Counted from the first letter of the stretch, positions 48,394-60,300 are shown. The stretch: 64,000 bases of DNA from Phycomyces blakesleeanus NRRL 1555(-) (GCF_001638985.1 NW_017265140.1:1054001-1118000); one strand, 5' to 3'. Numbers and translations are program-made. The notes: generated from the letters alone by a model not told the origin.

Positions 48394-49564
48394 TTAGGGC
48401 CCGTTTCTAAAAGCCCACTGAGGAAACTGTGACACAATTGCATCAGAGACTGATCCTTCAATGGTTTCACCAAAAGCACGTGACAGCAATTGATGGCTAT
48501 TTAAGCCTAAATCAGCTACCACTTTGTTGTCAACAAGTGTGATGAAGTGGTTGTACTATATTAAAGACATTAATATTTTATTCAGTATAATACAATATAA
48601 TATATTAACTAAATTAAATATTTCAACTTTAAAAAAACTAATTACCTCACCACTTCTCCAACCTGGACGACAAAGACAAAGCCCACTATAAGAAACATGA
48701 GGCAAAGTGCTATCGTCTGACTCACCAACAGACATAGCCTCTTCTATAATGAGACCAGAGCAATCTCTTTTTATCTCGTCATCAATAGCAGTCTTTTTAG
48801 ACTGGTACGCTGTTTTGCGACGTTTCAAGTGCTGTTGAAAATATTAAATTAGTTTTCTTTTTTTGCTTTAAATTAATGACTTAGATAAGAATTATTCAAA
48901 TAATAAATAAATAAAGTATAACTTACCTCCTTTTTGCGGCTACTCCTTCTGTTGCAAGCATTGTCTGACTTCTTTTTAGCCTGAGACTTATTAGCTGCAC
49001 GCTTTCTGCTAGTGAAGTTCGTGTAGACAAAGTCACAAACATCACTTTTTCTCAGTCCTGCTCCTACAAAATTTCTTTCCAAGTAGGCAACAAGATTTTC
49101 TGTCAACTCAGTGTTTGGCGACTGGTTGAAGTTGACAGCCATGTTCCACCTTGGCTTGCCATTGTTGGCTTGAATTTCAGCCAAATGTTTTGACTTGAAC
49201 TTAGGGTCCCACAAATGCTTCCAAAGAAGTCTCTATTGAATCTTGGTAAGTTATTAAAGATATAATTTACTATATGTATGATACATACATAGGCTTTTGT
49301 TTTGTTGACTGATTTTGCATCAGAAGCCATGGTGGGAGAACCAGCTACATTCATTTCCATGCTCACAGAAGCAACAGCATGCACTAAAGCCATCGGCTGA
49401 CTCTGCAAAACAGCAGACACAGGAGTGTTCGAAGTTTTTGCTTTGATATCAGCAACGTCTTTCATGACAGTAGTCATGTCACGATGCAAGATGGCAAGAG
49501 AGTTTGTCATCTCTCTCTCAGCAGGAGTGCGTTGAGTGGGATAGCTTTCATTTTGGTTAGACAT
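48394..49564 (-). CDS. CACTA-like accessory protein, copy A (309 aa, 4 exons, intact)
   Basis: Exons on the minus strand: 49564-49289, 49232-48927, 48831-48646 and 48555-48394 (TAA). Exons 2 and 3 are exactly as long as in copy B (306 and 186 nt) and all introns are phase 0. The N-terminus has a short helical region (LAILHRDMTTVMKDVADIKA). Exon 2 carries KFKSKHLAE, a Trp-containing turn, then LRKSDVCDFVYTNF and a basic KKKSDNACNRRSSRKKE tail, probably DNA-binding. Exon 3 has EEAMSVGESDD then RPGWRSGE; exon 4 has YNHFITLVD and PQWAFRN. By analogy with CACTA TnpA-type proteins it may bind the element ends and help the transposase; that is inference. No known domain is recognised. It converges on the broken transposase. 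Confidence 0.75.
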
Positions 49565-50302
49565 ATTCTATTAATTTAAAAATATAAGTTCAAATATGTA
49601 TTAACTGTTAATGCTTTTATATTCTTTAAATAAATTTCTATTATACACTACAATTATATTTATTATCAAACATACCAAAATAAAAGACAGAAAAAGATGG
49701 GGAGATAGAGAGAGAAAGTGTGAGTATAAGTAAGAATAATTGTAAGAGTGCGTGAGCAAGGGTGAGTAAAATTGTAGCAAAAATATATATTTATATTTCC
49801 AAAAAAAAATGATGTCTAGTCTTGATTGATCTTGGTTAAAAGAATATATCTAAAGTAACTTCTTGTACACACACTGTGTAAATTGATACAAAGATTGCTT
49901 TTAGATACTACACCATTATATCTATTATGCTTTTTGGATATTTTTTTTGAGTTTCATTTTTTTTAATTACCTATTTTGTTTTTTTTTGTATTTTATTTAC
50001 TTATTTTTTTTATTTTTCCATATTTTTCCATATTTTTCCTTATTGACCATTTTCTTTTCTTTTCTTTCTCTTTCTGATTTTTGTTATAACTGTGAATTTT
50101 ACTGGTAAGATACATTTTTCTTAAAAATACTTTTGTACAGACAACAACAAGATTAACACATTCTGTTGTCATAGATACATATATACTCTCTTAGTGTTTT
50201 ACTATATTCGCAAACTTTTTTGGTAACATATCTTCTTTTTTTTTAAAGCAATTCTTTTCTTCAAATATAACTAAATAATAATTATTATTTCAGCTGTCAT
50301 AG
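49565..50302. other. Divergent intergenic region of copy A
   Basis: Lies between the accessory gene (-) and the third gene (+). AT-rich, with GAGAGA/GTGAGTAAG segments near 49700-49770 and poly-T tracts. It should contain promoters for both genes. Confidence 0.4.
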
Positions 50303-50720
50303 ATACTAGCGTGTTTTTTCCTTCTGATGTATTCTCTTTACAATGGCCATCCGGATTAGTCCAGGTTAGTAACTATACTTCATGTCATCTTCCTATAAAA
50401 TTATTCTGACTTTTCTCCTTTTTTATAGACAATATCGCCAAAAATATTCCCTACAATTAAACAAGACCATCAACACAGTAATTTTTTTATTTTTTATTTA
50501 CTTTTAATATTTATCTGACAGAATATAATTTTTATTACAAATGAATGTTCATCTGCCAAACATGCAATGAATCAAGAACCTCTATGTCTTGGCGCCGTCA
50601 TTGACATGGTAAGACTTCTTCTTTTATTCTCTTAATATGTATGATAGTATTATTTATACTGTATATTAATATATGTTTTTTACTAAAGGTTATATCAACT
50701 CTTGACAAGTACTATCTAGG
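50303..50720 (+). pseudogene. Small third gene of the CACTA-like element, copy A (damaged)
   Basis: Exons parallel to copy B: 50303-50364 (62 nt, TSVFFPSDVFSLQWPSGLVQ), 50429-50477 (49 nt, TISPKIFPTIKQDHQH), about 50541-50608 (NECSSAKHAMNQEP, ending AVIDM with a GTAAGA donor) and from about 50689 (VISTLDKYYLGLQIN, then TGA at 50733). The acceptor before the third exon reads ACAA instead of ATAG, and the TGA cuts the fourth. Exon sizes and donors of the first two are conserved exactly, so this is a degenerate spliced gene and not a chance match. Confidence 0.6.
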
Positions 50721-50749
50721 TCTACAAATAAATTGACTTTCTTCGGGTA

Positions 50750-51575
50750 CGTTCATTACATATTCTGTTACCCAATTTACTCAAACTACTTCTCTATATT
50801 ATTTTCATTGTTAAAGAAATTATACTTGACGCCATGCCTCGAACTCTCAAAGTTTTATTTTTATCTTCTTCAGCCATTATATTGTATGTATCCTCAAATT
50901 AATATATCACTCACAACATGTAAATATTTAAATACACATCTAACTTCTCTTCTATTATGTTAAATAGTATCTGAGCCAAAGATAACTACTGAATATGAGG
51001 GTGTACAAACATTATATATAAAGCACTGCTTGATTTGAGTCATATGAAGGATAACGGTGAAGACGGCCCGAGGCATATAATATTATTCCAATACTATCAA
51101 CCTAGAATCATTCTATTTTTTCTAATAAATACAAAAATAAACTATAATTCAAACCAATAATAATTGAATATCAAGTAATTGGGGGAGCAGATAATCTATG
51201 ACCTCATAATAAAGAGTGTTAATGATTGGCTTATAAGCAATAAAATGTCTATGGTTCTAACTATTCACCCTGGGATAGTTCAACAATACACATGCGACGT
51301 AGTCCCTGATTATTAACCTTTAACATGGAAACAGATTGTATTACAGCAAAAAAACAAAGTTTGAAATAAAGTTTTCTTGGTACTCTATTATATACAAAGA
51401 TATAAAATTACTATTGACCCCAACTTCACTAGTGCTATCGAACTTTACACTTGTAGATAGCAGGTCTGTGCACATGTAACCAGATCAGCTTTGGTACCAG
51501 TGGAAATAGGCAAAACCCCACTGTAAAATGCGGAATATTCACAATAGTATGCCTGAATTTCCCGGTGTGTATTTA
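50750..51575. other. Outer flank of copy A up to the LINE break
   Basis: AT-rich with one low-complexity open frame (50733-50963). No domain. The terminus of copy A should lie within it, but I could not fix it. Confidence 0.35.
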
Positions 51576-51578
51576 TTG

Positions 51579-52523
51579 TTATTTTTCCAGTGAAGGACGG
51601 GGAGGACGGTTGCCAATTGAGCTACTTAAAGAATTATAAATGAGTGAGTTGAATTCATCAGTTAGTGCATCAATTGGTAGACGTGAGGAAGGAGGGTGTT
51701 CAAAGGTCGATTGCAAAGTGGATTTGAGGTTGGTGGAATTAGTGACAAATGTGTGGGCATATAGTTTGAGAACATCAGGTTCTTGAAGACGTGAGAGGTT
51801 CCATGTTTTGCGAGATGGTGGTGGTGCATGTGATGTTGGATTGATGGCATATGTAAATGAAAGTGAAAGCAGACGGTGGTCAGAGTTGAGTGAGAGGCCG
51901 GTATGAATGTTGAGAGTGGCATTGGTGAGGGACATATTAGTGATAAACAGATCAATGATACTGCTTATCTTCACATTTTGGCGGAATTAAATGAATGTAG
52001 GTGTGCATGGTGAGAGCTGGCCATTGACAACAGTAAGAGCACGTTCTTCTAACCATTGACAAAGAGCAAGACCTCGAGTGTTAGTAGCATAGTCACTAGT
52101 AAGTGAACCCAAACGTGAATTAAAATCGCCGCAGATAATAGTGTCATTGGTCAAAGGAATGGATGAGAGAACTGCAAGAGCATCATGGGTGGACATAGAG
52201 GGCGGTACGTACAGGCATACAATTCTGAGGGAACCAATCTTGATGGCCAAAGCATAATTAGATGACATAGGAATCTGAGGGACAGAATAAGGACAAGATG
52301 GAGAAATAAGAACAGAAACACCCATAGAACCTCTGTAGTTGCCAGCTACAGGTGAACCATAAAGATGAATCTGGGACCAAGAAGTGGGGAGATGAGATGG
52401 GGGGAGAAGCCATGTTTCAGTGATAAAAAGCATATGTAGAGAGTGACAGTGTTGAAGAACATCATAAATTGCACGAGGCTGCAGACCATTAGCATTCCAA
52501 AGTCCTAATGAGATTTCACTCAT
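51579..52523 (-). pseudogene. LINE ORF2, AP-endonuclease part only
   Basis: Begins MSEISLGLWNANGLQP and carries the APE-type endonuclease motifs in order: WNANGL, ITETWLL (catalytic Glu), YGSPVAGNYRG, IICGDFNSRLG (Asp/Asn) and LNSDHRLLSL (SDH). A TAA at 51987 interrupts the frame after SPCTPTF, and the frame ends just after NRPPRPSLEK, where the homologous copy at 63 kb continues toward RT. It cannot retrotranspose. Confidence 0.85.
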
Positions 52524-53587
52524 TCAGACATTGCAACAGAGGTACGACGAGATGGTGATTGGAAATCATGAATACCAGCACCAGGACCAGAAACAGAATG
52601 GACAGGAATATCTTCCTTAGAGATCCAGCCTTGATCACAAAAGAAATGACCAACAGGAACAGCAACATGAGGACAAAGGTACTTGAGAGCCTTCAGACAA
52701 CGATCAGAATGAAGTTCAGCAGCAACTTCTTCTAGCTCTGAATCAGAAAGAGACTTATATTTGGGATCTGCAATGTTTTTGGGATCCAAAGGGTCAAACG
52801 CATCTAAGATCTCAATGGCAACTGTGGTCAGAGTGGTCTGGAATTTCTCAGCATACTGGTTGTGAACTAGGATGCCAACTACATCCTTGGCAAGAAAATT
52901 GATATCCAAGATGTGGCCAGTATCAACACCAAGTGTTTTCAAAGAGTTGCGCACTTCTCTATGTGTGAGACGACATGAACGTGGGATATACACATATTGA
53001 TATCCTTTGGGACCAGTGGGAATGGCAAACATTCTAGCAGAAGCAGCAACCCGGCGAACAGAAGGAGGTCTTGGAGTCTTGTGAACAGAAAGAGCAGTAG
53101 GAACAACAACAGAGTTGTGAGCAGCAGCAGCAGTTGTAGTCCATGTAGAAGTCTCAATGCCAGGCTCCTTGGGTGTGGTTGGTGCAGATGATGTTGATGC
53201 ATTTGTTATAATTTGACAATTGCTCTGAGATGCTAATTGAGATCTGAGATCAGCAATTAGCTTTTCCGCATTAACTAATTGAGCAGTTAATCTAGCATTA
53301 GTTGCAGCAAGAGATTCAAGTTCATTGGTACATTGTTGTAGTGACATGAATTGGGCCTGCATGTTCCCCAGAAATGAGGCGAGATTGGGTGACATTCCCT
53401 GCATGACAGAGGATGGCAGCAATGTTGACATTTGAGATCGCAAAAATGAAAAGTTGTCGGAATCGGCTGAAATTTTTTCTGCTGATAGATAAGGCAACAG
53501 TGGTAATGGATGCAATTTTTTTGACAATGGATGTATTGTTTTGAACAAGATGTAGGACGGATTGATGAAGCTTTTGTATGGATGCAA
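52520..53587 (-). CDS. LINE ORF1 protein (about 350 aa), open
   Basis: The frame is open to TGA at 52520. The first ATG gives an N-terminus of uncertain use; a start at MSTLLPSSVMQGMSP (about residue 53) is also possible. A coiled coil with heptads follows (ELESLAATNARLTAQLVNAE), then a Ser/Thr/Ala-rich linker and a globular part (GYQYVYIPRSCRLTHREVRN; VDTGHILDINFLAKDVVGIL) that probably binds nucleic acid. It ends SRRTSVAMSE. The stop overlaps the ORF2 start as ATGA, a stop-restart arrangement. There is no CCHC knuckle. ORF1p packages LINE RNA and may act as a chaperone (family knowledge). Confidence 0.7.
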   Translation of the reverse strand: MHPYKSFINPSYILFKTIHPLSKKLHPLPLLPYLSAEKISADSDNFSFLRSQMSTLLPSSVMQGMSPNLASFLGNMQAQFMSLQQCTNELESLAATNARLTAQLVNAEKLIADLRSQLASQSNCQIITNASTSSAPTTPKEPGIETSTWTTTAAAAHNSVVVPTALSVHKTPRPPSVRRVAASARMFAIPTGPKGYQYVYIPRSCRLTHREVRNSLKTLGVDTGHILDINFLAKDVVGILVHNQYAEKFQTTLTTVAIEILDAFDPLDPKNIADPKYKSLSDSELEEVAAELHSDRCLKALKYLCPHVAVPVGHFFCDQGWISKEDIPVHSVSGPGAGIHDFQSPSRRTSVAMSE

Positions 53588-53700
53588 CCAATTTTTTTGT
53601 TATGTCTTGTGTAACGGTAGCTTACGTAAAAGAGAGATGGGGGATGTAGCTCAGGTTAAAGATTATTTTTTATTAAAGAGATATATTGCTAGCAATCTAT

Positions 53701-54420
53701 AGATCATATAGCATCTCAAGTACAAAAGAAAAAGCAAAAAAAATCCAAAAGGATCACAAAAAGACAAAAAAATAGAAAGAGAAGAAAAGAACTAACACTA
53801 ATAAGCTGAGAGTTGTACTCTACTCTCCACTTTGCAGCTGTGTAAAAATGTTGTAACAGTGAAAGGGAGGAGATAGAAGTGCAAGCAGGCAGCAGTTCAT
53901 ACGTGAAAAGATAAAAAGAGAAAGCAAATTAGATAGAAAAGAAAAGAAAGGCAAGAAAAAGAAAACAAAAACTAGCTAAGTCCAGCCCAAAGAGTACCAA
54001 AGTGAGTTTCATGAGTGTAGTCACCATCAGAGTTACAAAGCTTGTCAAAATGCCAGAGAATAGTAAGCAGTGCTACCCAATAAGAGGGGCACAGAGCCTG
54101 ACTAGAATTTGGGAGAGCAGTTATCACTGGAAAAGAGGTGCGGTTTTCTTATGTGTAAAACTGTAATTAATTATGTGAAAAGACCAGGTTTTACGATGTG
54201 ATCAGATAGTTTTTACAAGTGTATGAAGCTGGCTTACTCATAGGTGGTAAGACCAACTTTCGAACATAGGAAAAGGTCAGAACAGCAGGATAGTAGGATG
54301 TGTTTGCATTTTCTGTATATGGGTTTTTACCACATGCACTAAAACGGCAACTCAGAATTACGTTTTGTTGTAATATATCCTACCGCTTTCCGATTAAAAG
54401 AACGATAAATGAAAGATCGA
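53701..54420. other. LINE 5' leader region and flank
   Basis: A-rich on the plus strand (T-rich as LINE leader). No open gene. It probably includes the LINE 5' UTR, with its internal promoter, and the junction with CACTA-like copy B. Confidence 0.35.
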
Positions 54421-54426
54421 TTATAC

Positions 54427-54477
54427 GGATATGCCAGTTTTTACATTGTTTAATTTATGGATATGCCAGTTTTTACA
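54427..54477. repeat. Pair of 19-bp direct repeats, likely subterminal repeats of copy B
   Basis: GGATATGCCAGTTTTTACA occurs at 54427-54445 and again at 54459-54477, a 32-bp period. CACTA elements carry short subterminal repeats bound by the accessory protein, and this pair lies at the outer side of copy B. That function is inference. Confidence 0.5.
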
Positions 54478-54942
54478 GGGTTTTGTTGTATTTGAATTTA
54501 TTTTATCCAATCTTAGAGACTTCTTCTTATACTGTTTGCTTCCATACACTTCTCCGATCTTTAATTTATTTATAATAATTATTGGTTTATTTTGTTTTTA
54601 TTAGAAAGAAAAGAATATTCTTAGGTTTATAGTACAGTGGTTATATTTAATATTCAGGAACATTCTGGCTAGTGTTCTATCCTTCATACAATTTGAAATG
54701 GCCAATGTTCTGATAAAACAAGTATTCTCCAAACAATATCTCCCAGAGAAAAGCCCAGTTGTGTGTTGCTTGCTTGTAAATGGTTGTTCTATGAAATTAG
54801 AAAAGTGTTAACTGTTTGAACAAGAAATCGTGGATATTAAGAATATATATATGTAATTATGCTTGCAATATAATAGCTTACCAGAGACAAAAAGAAAAGG
54901 CGTCATAAATGCGAACCATAGTACTCAATATACTTTATTTGG

Positions 54943-55531
54943 CTATAAAAATGCTGAAAAAAAATTATTTTTTGTGAACTGTGTGGTAGAATATTTCATT
55001 TACCTACCCGAAGCAAAAGGATTTATTTGCAGACCAAGAGAGTACATAGGAGACGCTAATATTGTCTTCAGTAAATGATATACATTAATATACAAAATAA
55101 ATAATATTGTTATATGTACAAAAAAAATTACCATGTCAATGACACTCGTATGAAATGAAAGTTCTTGATTCGCGATGTGCTCATGAGAGGGAGGTTCATC
55201 TATAATAGAAATTATGTTAAGCCATGTGCTTATTAAAAAGAGATAGATTGAAATAAAATAAAATATTACCGTGTTCATAACCGTGTTTAATAGTAGAGAG
55301 TAATTTCGGCGATATGGCCTATACAAAAGAAAGGAAAAGGTCAGGATAATTTTATAGGATGACAGCATAAAGTATATTTACTAACCTTAGCTAATCCGGA
55401 TGGACATTGTGAAGGGGATGCATCAGAAGGTAACAAAACACGAGTGTCTGTAGTAATAGAAAACAATTATTATCATTTTAGTTATATATATATATATAAT
55501 ATTAAAGAATAAGATATCTTACCAAGAAAAT
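54943..55531 (-). CDS. Small third gene of the CACTA-like element, copy B (multi-exon, partial start)
   Basis: In-phase exons on the minus strand: 55531-55523 (a 9-nt microexon), 55447-55386 (DTRVLLPSDASPSQCPSGLA), 55318-55270 (AISPKLLSTIKHGYEH), 55199-55132 (EPPSHEHIANQELSFHTSVI), 55065-55008 (SPMYSLGLQINPFAS) and 54953-54943 (AFL and TAG). Every intron is GT-AG and the phases agree throughout. A candidate first exon lies at about 55672-55615 (MLFQLNPIYDFCLS...), giving roughly 105 aa, but its GTCTTT donor is weak. The protein has no known domain, no signal peptide and two short Pro/Ser/His-rich segments. It lies divergent from the accessory gene, as in copy A. Function unknown. Confidence 0.55.
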
Positions 55532-55952
55532 CTGTGAATATAATAAATGTTGGAAAGAGAGAAAAGAGAGAAAACTTGTAAATGAAAAAAAAAAAAACAA
55601 AAAGAACAAAAGACCAAAGGGCCAAAAGGCCGAAAGACAGAAATCATATATTGGATTGAGTTGAAAAAAGCATGTTCAAAGCCGATTTGCACCCCGTTAA
55701 TTCCAGGAAGTATTAATAGAGATACGCGTATTAAAGAAATCCTGAGTATTTACAGCAACAAGTGTAATATAATAAATGGGTTCTTGCTTTTACTTTTACC
55801 ATCTTTCCATTAACTACACTTTATTCTTTCGCTTAACACCTAACTTCTTTTGTATGTTAATAACACTCTATATATACAATGAATAGATATATAAAACAAA
55901 TATAATTAACAATCAACTCATGTATAACATTTTATTAGATAGCTTTCAGACC

Positions 55953-57249
55953 ATGGTTAACAATCGTCAGTCAATTGCCCCGGCTCCATCCCCAGAATAT
56001 ACTGAGCTTTTAAGAAGGCTCACCGCTATGGAGGAAAGTCTCAAGACCATGGATTCAAACATTGGCATTGTTATCAAGGGGAACAAAGATTCATTGGAAA
56101 TACTTGATAGCGTTGCCGATGCCTCTGGAGAACTTCTTGCAGTTATTGCTCCTACCACTATACCTGCTTCTGCTTCTGTCCCTTTCGCAGCTTCTTCCGT
56201 TGGTTCTACTCTGGATTGGTATACAACACCTTCTGAGGCTTTTTTTGGTATCTCTTCTGCTGCTCCTTCTGTTGCTCCTTCTGTTGGTCCTTCTGTCGCT
56301 CCTTCTGTTGGTCCAGTGGTTCTTACTGGTGCAAACGCTGGTGAACTTAGTAAACAGGATCGCACTAGAGTTTTAGTAAGTGTTGAGATGTACAGTAGCT
56401 CATCAACATAATATCTCACACTAAGTATAGGCTCTTATCCGAGGAGAGTTGAAGAAACACAACTTCAAATCAAATAAGCCGGAACTAGTTGCAGCTAACG
56501 ACAGCAAGCGCAGTTGGGATGTTAATGTTGATTACAGACTTCCACCCAACAGACAGCTGATGCATGACCTTCATGCATACCTGGCTCCAAAGGTTGTTGG
56601 GACTAGTGTTCGACAGGCCGATATTAGCGATTGTATCTACACAAACTTTTGTGGAACGAGACGCCGAGTCAAGGAATCCTATGAAGCGCGCAAAAAGACA
56701 AATTCTCGGTCAAGAAAAGCAGGTCGAGAGACCGATGTATGTTAGAAGTATATTTTGATTGCAAATTAAATGTATTCATATTAATACATTTATAAACTAG
56801 CATTTTGACCGTCGCGAGCTGACCTACCATACATTCAAGGCTGAAATTGATATGAAGGTGGGTAAGAGCTGCGACGGACTCTTACAGAAAGAAGCAATGT
56901 CTGAGGGCGAATCTGAAGACGATATGCCTGGAGTCTCGAGCAACCGTGCGATTCGTACAGTGCGTCCAAGTTGGAGAAGCGATGAGGTAATTTCTTTTGT
57001 TTACATTATTGTATATAGCTTTTTTTTGTTTTTTTATGTATTTAAATGAAACAGAACTTTGATTAATCACTTATTTGTATTTAGTACAATCACTTTCTTG
57101 CAGTTGTTGATGATTTTATGCGTAATCGCATGGACTTCAATTCGCGTCAGATGTTGAAGAGGTCCTTCGGTAGAGATGCTGTTTTAGCAGTCCCGCCTAG
57201 ATTGACGTCCCTTCTCCCTCACTGGGCTTTTAGAGATGAGTTTCAATAA
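55953..57249 (+). CDS. CACTA-like accessory protein, copy B (359 aa, 4 exons, intact)
   Basis: Exons 55953-56375, 56431-56736, 56801-56986 and 57085-57249 (TAA) are all joined in phase 0. An in-frame ATG 33 nt upstream is possible, but copy A aligns with the chosen start. The N-terminal helix (LLRRLTAMEESLKTMDSNIG) is followed by an Ala/Ser/Pro/Val repeat (SVAPSVGPSVAPSVGP), absent from copy A, which explains the greater length. Exon 2 carries NFKSNKPEL, RQADISDCIYTNFCGTRRRV and a basic tail. Exon 3 has EAMSEGESEDD and VRPSWRSDE; exon 4 has YNHFLAVVDDF and LLPHWAFRDEF. It converges on the transposase, with 131 bp between the two stops. Role inferred as a terminus-binding partner of the transposase; no known domain is recognised. 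Confidence 0.78.
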
Positions 57250-57380
57250 ATTTTGTTTTCTTATCCTCTACATCCTCCACATCCTCCATCTGACAATGAT
57301 AAACGTACCAACAAATACAAACACTATGATTATTCTTTTCTGTGTGCCTTTAAAAAAGGGAGTTATAATTTTATTATTTT

Positions 57381-60300
57381 TTAAATGTATTGTTTTTTTG
57401 GCAAAGGAATGACCAGCATCTTTTTTACTTTTCTGCGTGTTGTGTGCTCAGCAGTTGCTACTTCTAACATAATTCTATGCACTGGCAATACACATTGGAA
57501 ATCGTCAGGAGAAAATGTTGGAAAGCAGGTTTCAACGTGTTCGTACTCTCGCGATTTATCATTTTCGGGTGTGTACCATTTGATAAATGCAAAAGTATGT
57601 TGAGAATTGTGAAGAAGTTGTGTTGGGCGGCGATGGGTGCGGAGCAAGGGAGTAAGGGATGAAGAGGTGGGTGGAGGAGTGAAAGAATGGGTGAAAATGT
57701 ACTGTATTTGACCCGTGTATGCGATGATATGCTCACCAGTACTTCCAATGAACTTTGCTTGTACAAGAGAGCCACGACTTCCAGATTCACCTTTACCCTT
57801 GTAGACCTGCCCAAGGATGTTGATGTATTTCAACAGGGTGATTGTATTGTCGACAAAGTATGGTGATTCCGACGCTTGTTGAAAGTGAACTAATTGTTCA
57901 TTGTTGTACGCAACTTTGTAGTATTGTAAGAGATGAACATAGTGAATGTCACTCATTGTGGTAGCGGATTTTAATGATAGAGGGAATGCGGAAGGAGGGA
58001 GAGGTTCGTTGCCTTTTACAAGTACATTTGGATCTTCAGAAGCCTCGACAAATGACTGTATGCGGAAGGTACGTTGACGGATGGATGGAATGGTGGCGGG
58101 TGTAAAGGAAGAAGTGAGTTTGGTAAGGAGAGGAAATGCAGATGTCTGGCGGGTACTCTGAAGGAAACTGTTGACAAGATCGTCTTTGTGCACATCTTCA
58201 ATAAATTTCTTCATAAATGTTTCTTCAAACCCGATCTTCCTGTTTGTCTTCAAATTTTTTAACAACCCGTTAAACCGCTCGAACCCGAATAGCCAATAAC
58301 CGTACACTGGTCCAAAATCACGAATTGTATCTCGAAGATGGAGGTGTAGGTGCATATTACAGGTGAGGATTTCGGCGTTGTACAGCTCGTCACATCTGGT
58401 GCAAAAAGTTTGAAGAAACTGATGGGCAGTGTTGACTTCATCGAACGTGATCGTTGGCTTGATCAACAGGCGGCATGCATCAACAAAGTTAATCCAGTTT
58501 TCGAATCTGTCTTTTGCAAGAACATCTTTCAACAGAACTGGCGAGTATACGAGCACCCATGACTTCCACTCGTCTGCCTTCATATACGAAAACTGCTTTC
58601 CTATTTTCGAGTTCAAAGAGGTGTATCCACCAGGCACAATCATCGTTTCTGCAGTCTTCTGCATTGCCGCAAAATCGCCATCTTGAATGTCTTCGTCTTT
58701 GATCCAACGATCCATCAATCTTTTAGGCGTTCCCAGGAATAAATTATGCATGGGATCGATGATCGTTCCACGTACTAGATCAAGGTATCCAAGGCGATGC
58801 AACTGCGACCATCGAACACCATTTTCGACCTCCAGCCGATGCCTTTCTGAGGGGGTACTAGCACTTTCCCACTCCTCAGCATGCAACCTGTTCTCTACAC
58901 CGTCACGAAGCACCCACCGAGAGAAGTCAAACCCACGAAAGTCAACATTGACACCGTTTTCCAAGCGAGGGAAATGTCTGTTGCACTTGTAACATGCGCA
59001 TGTACTGTTGTGCGAGGTGAAACCACTTGTCTTTCTTGCTGCCGGGATGTCACAGGCCACCATCATCAATGCGGCACGGACGCGGACACCACTAGGACAC
59101 TCGAAAGTTGGGATTGCCAGTCCCTCATACAATCTTATCAGATCATCTACCATAGGCCGGAGATAATGGTTTATCTCTTCGGATTTGGGTTCCTTCGGGC
59201 CAGGCATCAATCCTACGAGAAGTGTGTTCTCTGGCTTGTATCTTTCATTGCGAGGCAGATTGTTTACTACCAGGTATATGGCACCAGTCGAGTGCGTGAC
59301 GTTATCGAAAGGTTGAAACCAGTCGATGTTGAGAGTCAACATTAATGAACGCGAATCCTTTGTGAATTGCACGCCATCTTTGTCTTTGAGCTCCTTCCAC
59401 ATGGCACCGTCGTATATGTCACACATCGTATCCACCATCTTCAGCTCGTGATTCCAATGTCTAATTTTATCCTCGAATCCTGGACGAAGAAAAAACATTC
59501 GTAAAGTATTAACGACGGACTGGTACAAGTATGAACGCTTGGCCACCAAAGCACCCGATGCTGATGTTTTCGTCAATTGGCAGTTGCAAGACGAGCGTGC
59601 ACCAAGCTTTACGAAATCGCAATGAGACGGGACAGATGCACTTTCTTCGTACACCTTGTGACAATCCTGACACACAACAAATTTCTTTATGCCTTTGGTC
59701 ATGGCTGAGAAACCTGTCATGCGCTGAAGACCAGGAAGGCTCAAGGGCAGTTGGAAATCCTGCTCGTAAATTGTCAAAAGCTTGTTGATGAACTCGATCA
59801 AGACAACGGCGCCCTTGTCAACCACATAGCGGGAAGCGAACATCACCACAAAAGTAGCAATGAACCTGTGCACTGGGTTCTGGGGCATATCGGGGGTGGC
59901 AAAAGGGTCTATTATAAAAAAAAATTAACGCTTTTTTTTTTAAAAAATTTTTAACACTAACTGACCTTCACTATTCAATTCATTGTCGTCGAGCTCAATA
60001 ACATCGTCTTCGCTTTCGTCTTCACTGATTTCATTGCTGTTGCTTCCACTGTCATCATTGTCGCCATTGCTGATCGCGTCATTAGTAACGGAAACGTCTT
60101 CAGTGTCAGACATTGAAGCTCCTTCCCAAACAGGTGAGTTTGTCTGAGTGTACGATTCTTCCAGGGCTCCGGGTTGATGGGTTAAGATAGCTACATTTAG
60201 AATATAACACTTGGTTAATATCTAACGGTATCTGAATTAAATAAACCTTACGTTCATCATCGACCTCCATCATATTTCTTTGGGTAGACATGTCTATTAC

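Larger units (their letters stand above)
44300..51000. mobile_element. CACTA/EnSpm-like element, copy A (approximate ends)
   Basis: Gene order left to right: Tnp2 transposase (+, broken), accessory gene (-, intact), small third gene (+, damaged). The left non-coding flank shares TTTTTCATCTCAGC and TTTTCTATTGGCTTGGATA with the outer flank of copy B (complement of 60.6-60.7 kb), which places homologous sequence at least to about 44335. Exact termini and target duplications were not found. Confidence 0.65.
51579..53700 (-). mobile_element. LINE retrotransposon copy A, truncated at its 3' side
   Basis: Minus strand: ORF1 (53587-52520), then ORF2 (52523 leftward) containing only the endonuclease and the region just after it. 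The element stops near 51590 and lacks RT. LINEs are normally truncated at the 5' end, so this loss of the 3' part implies a later deletion or rearrangement. Confidence 0.85.
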
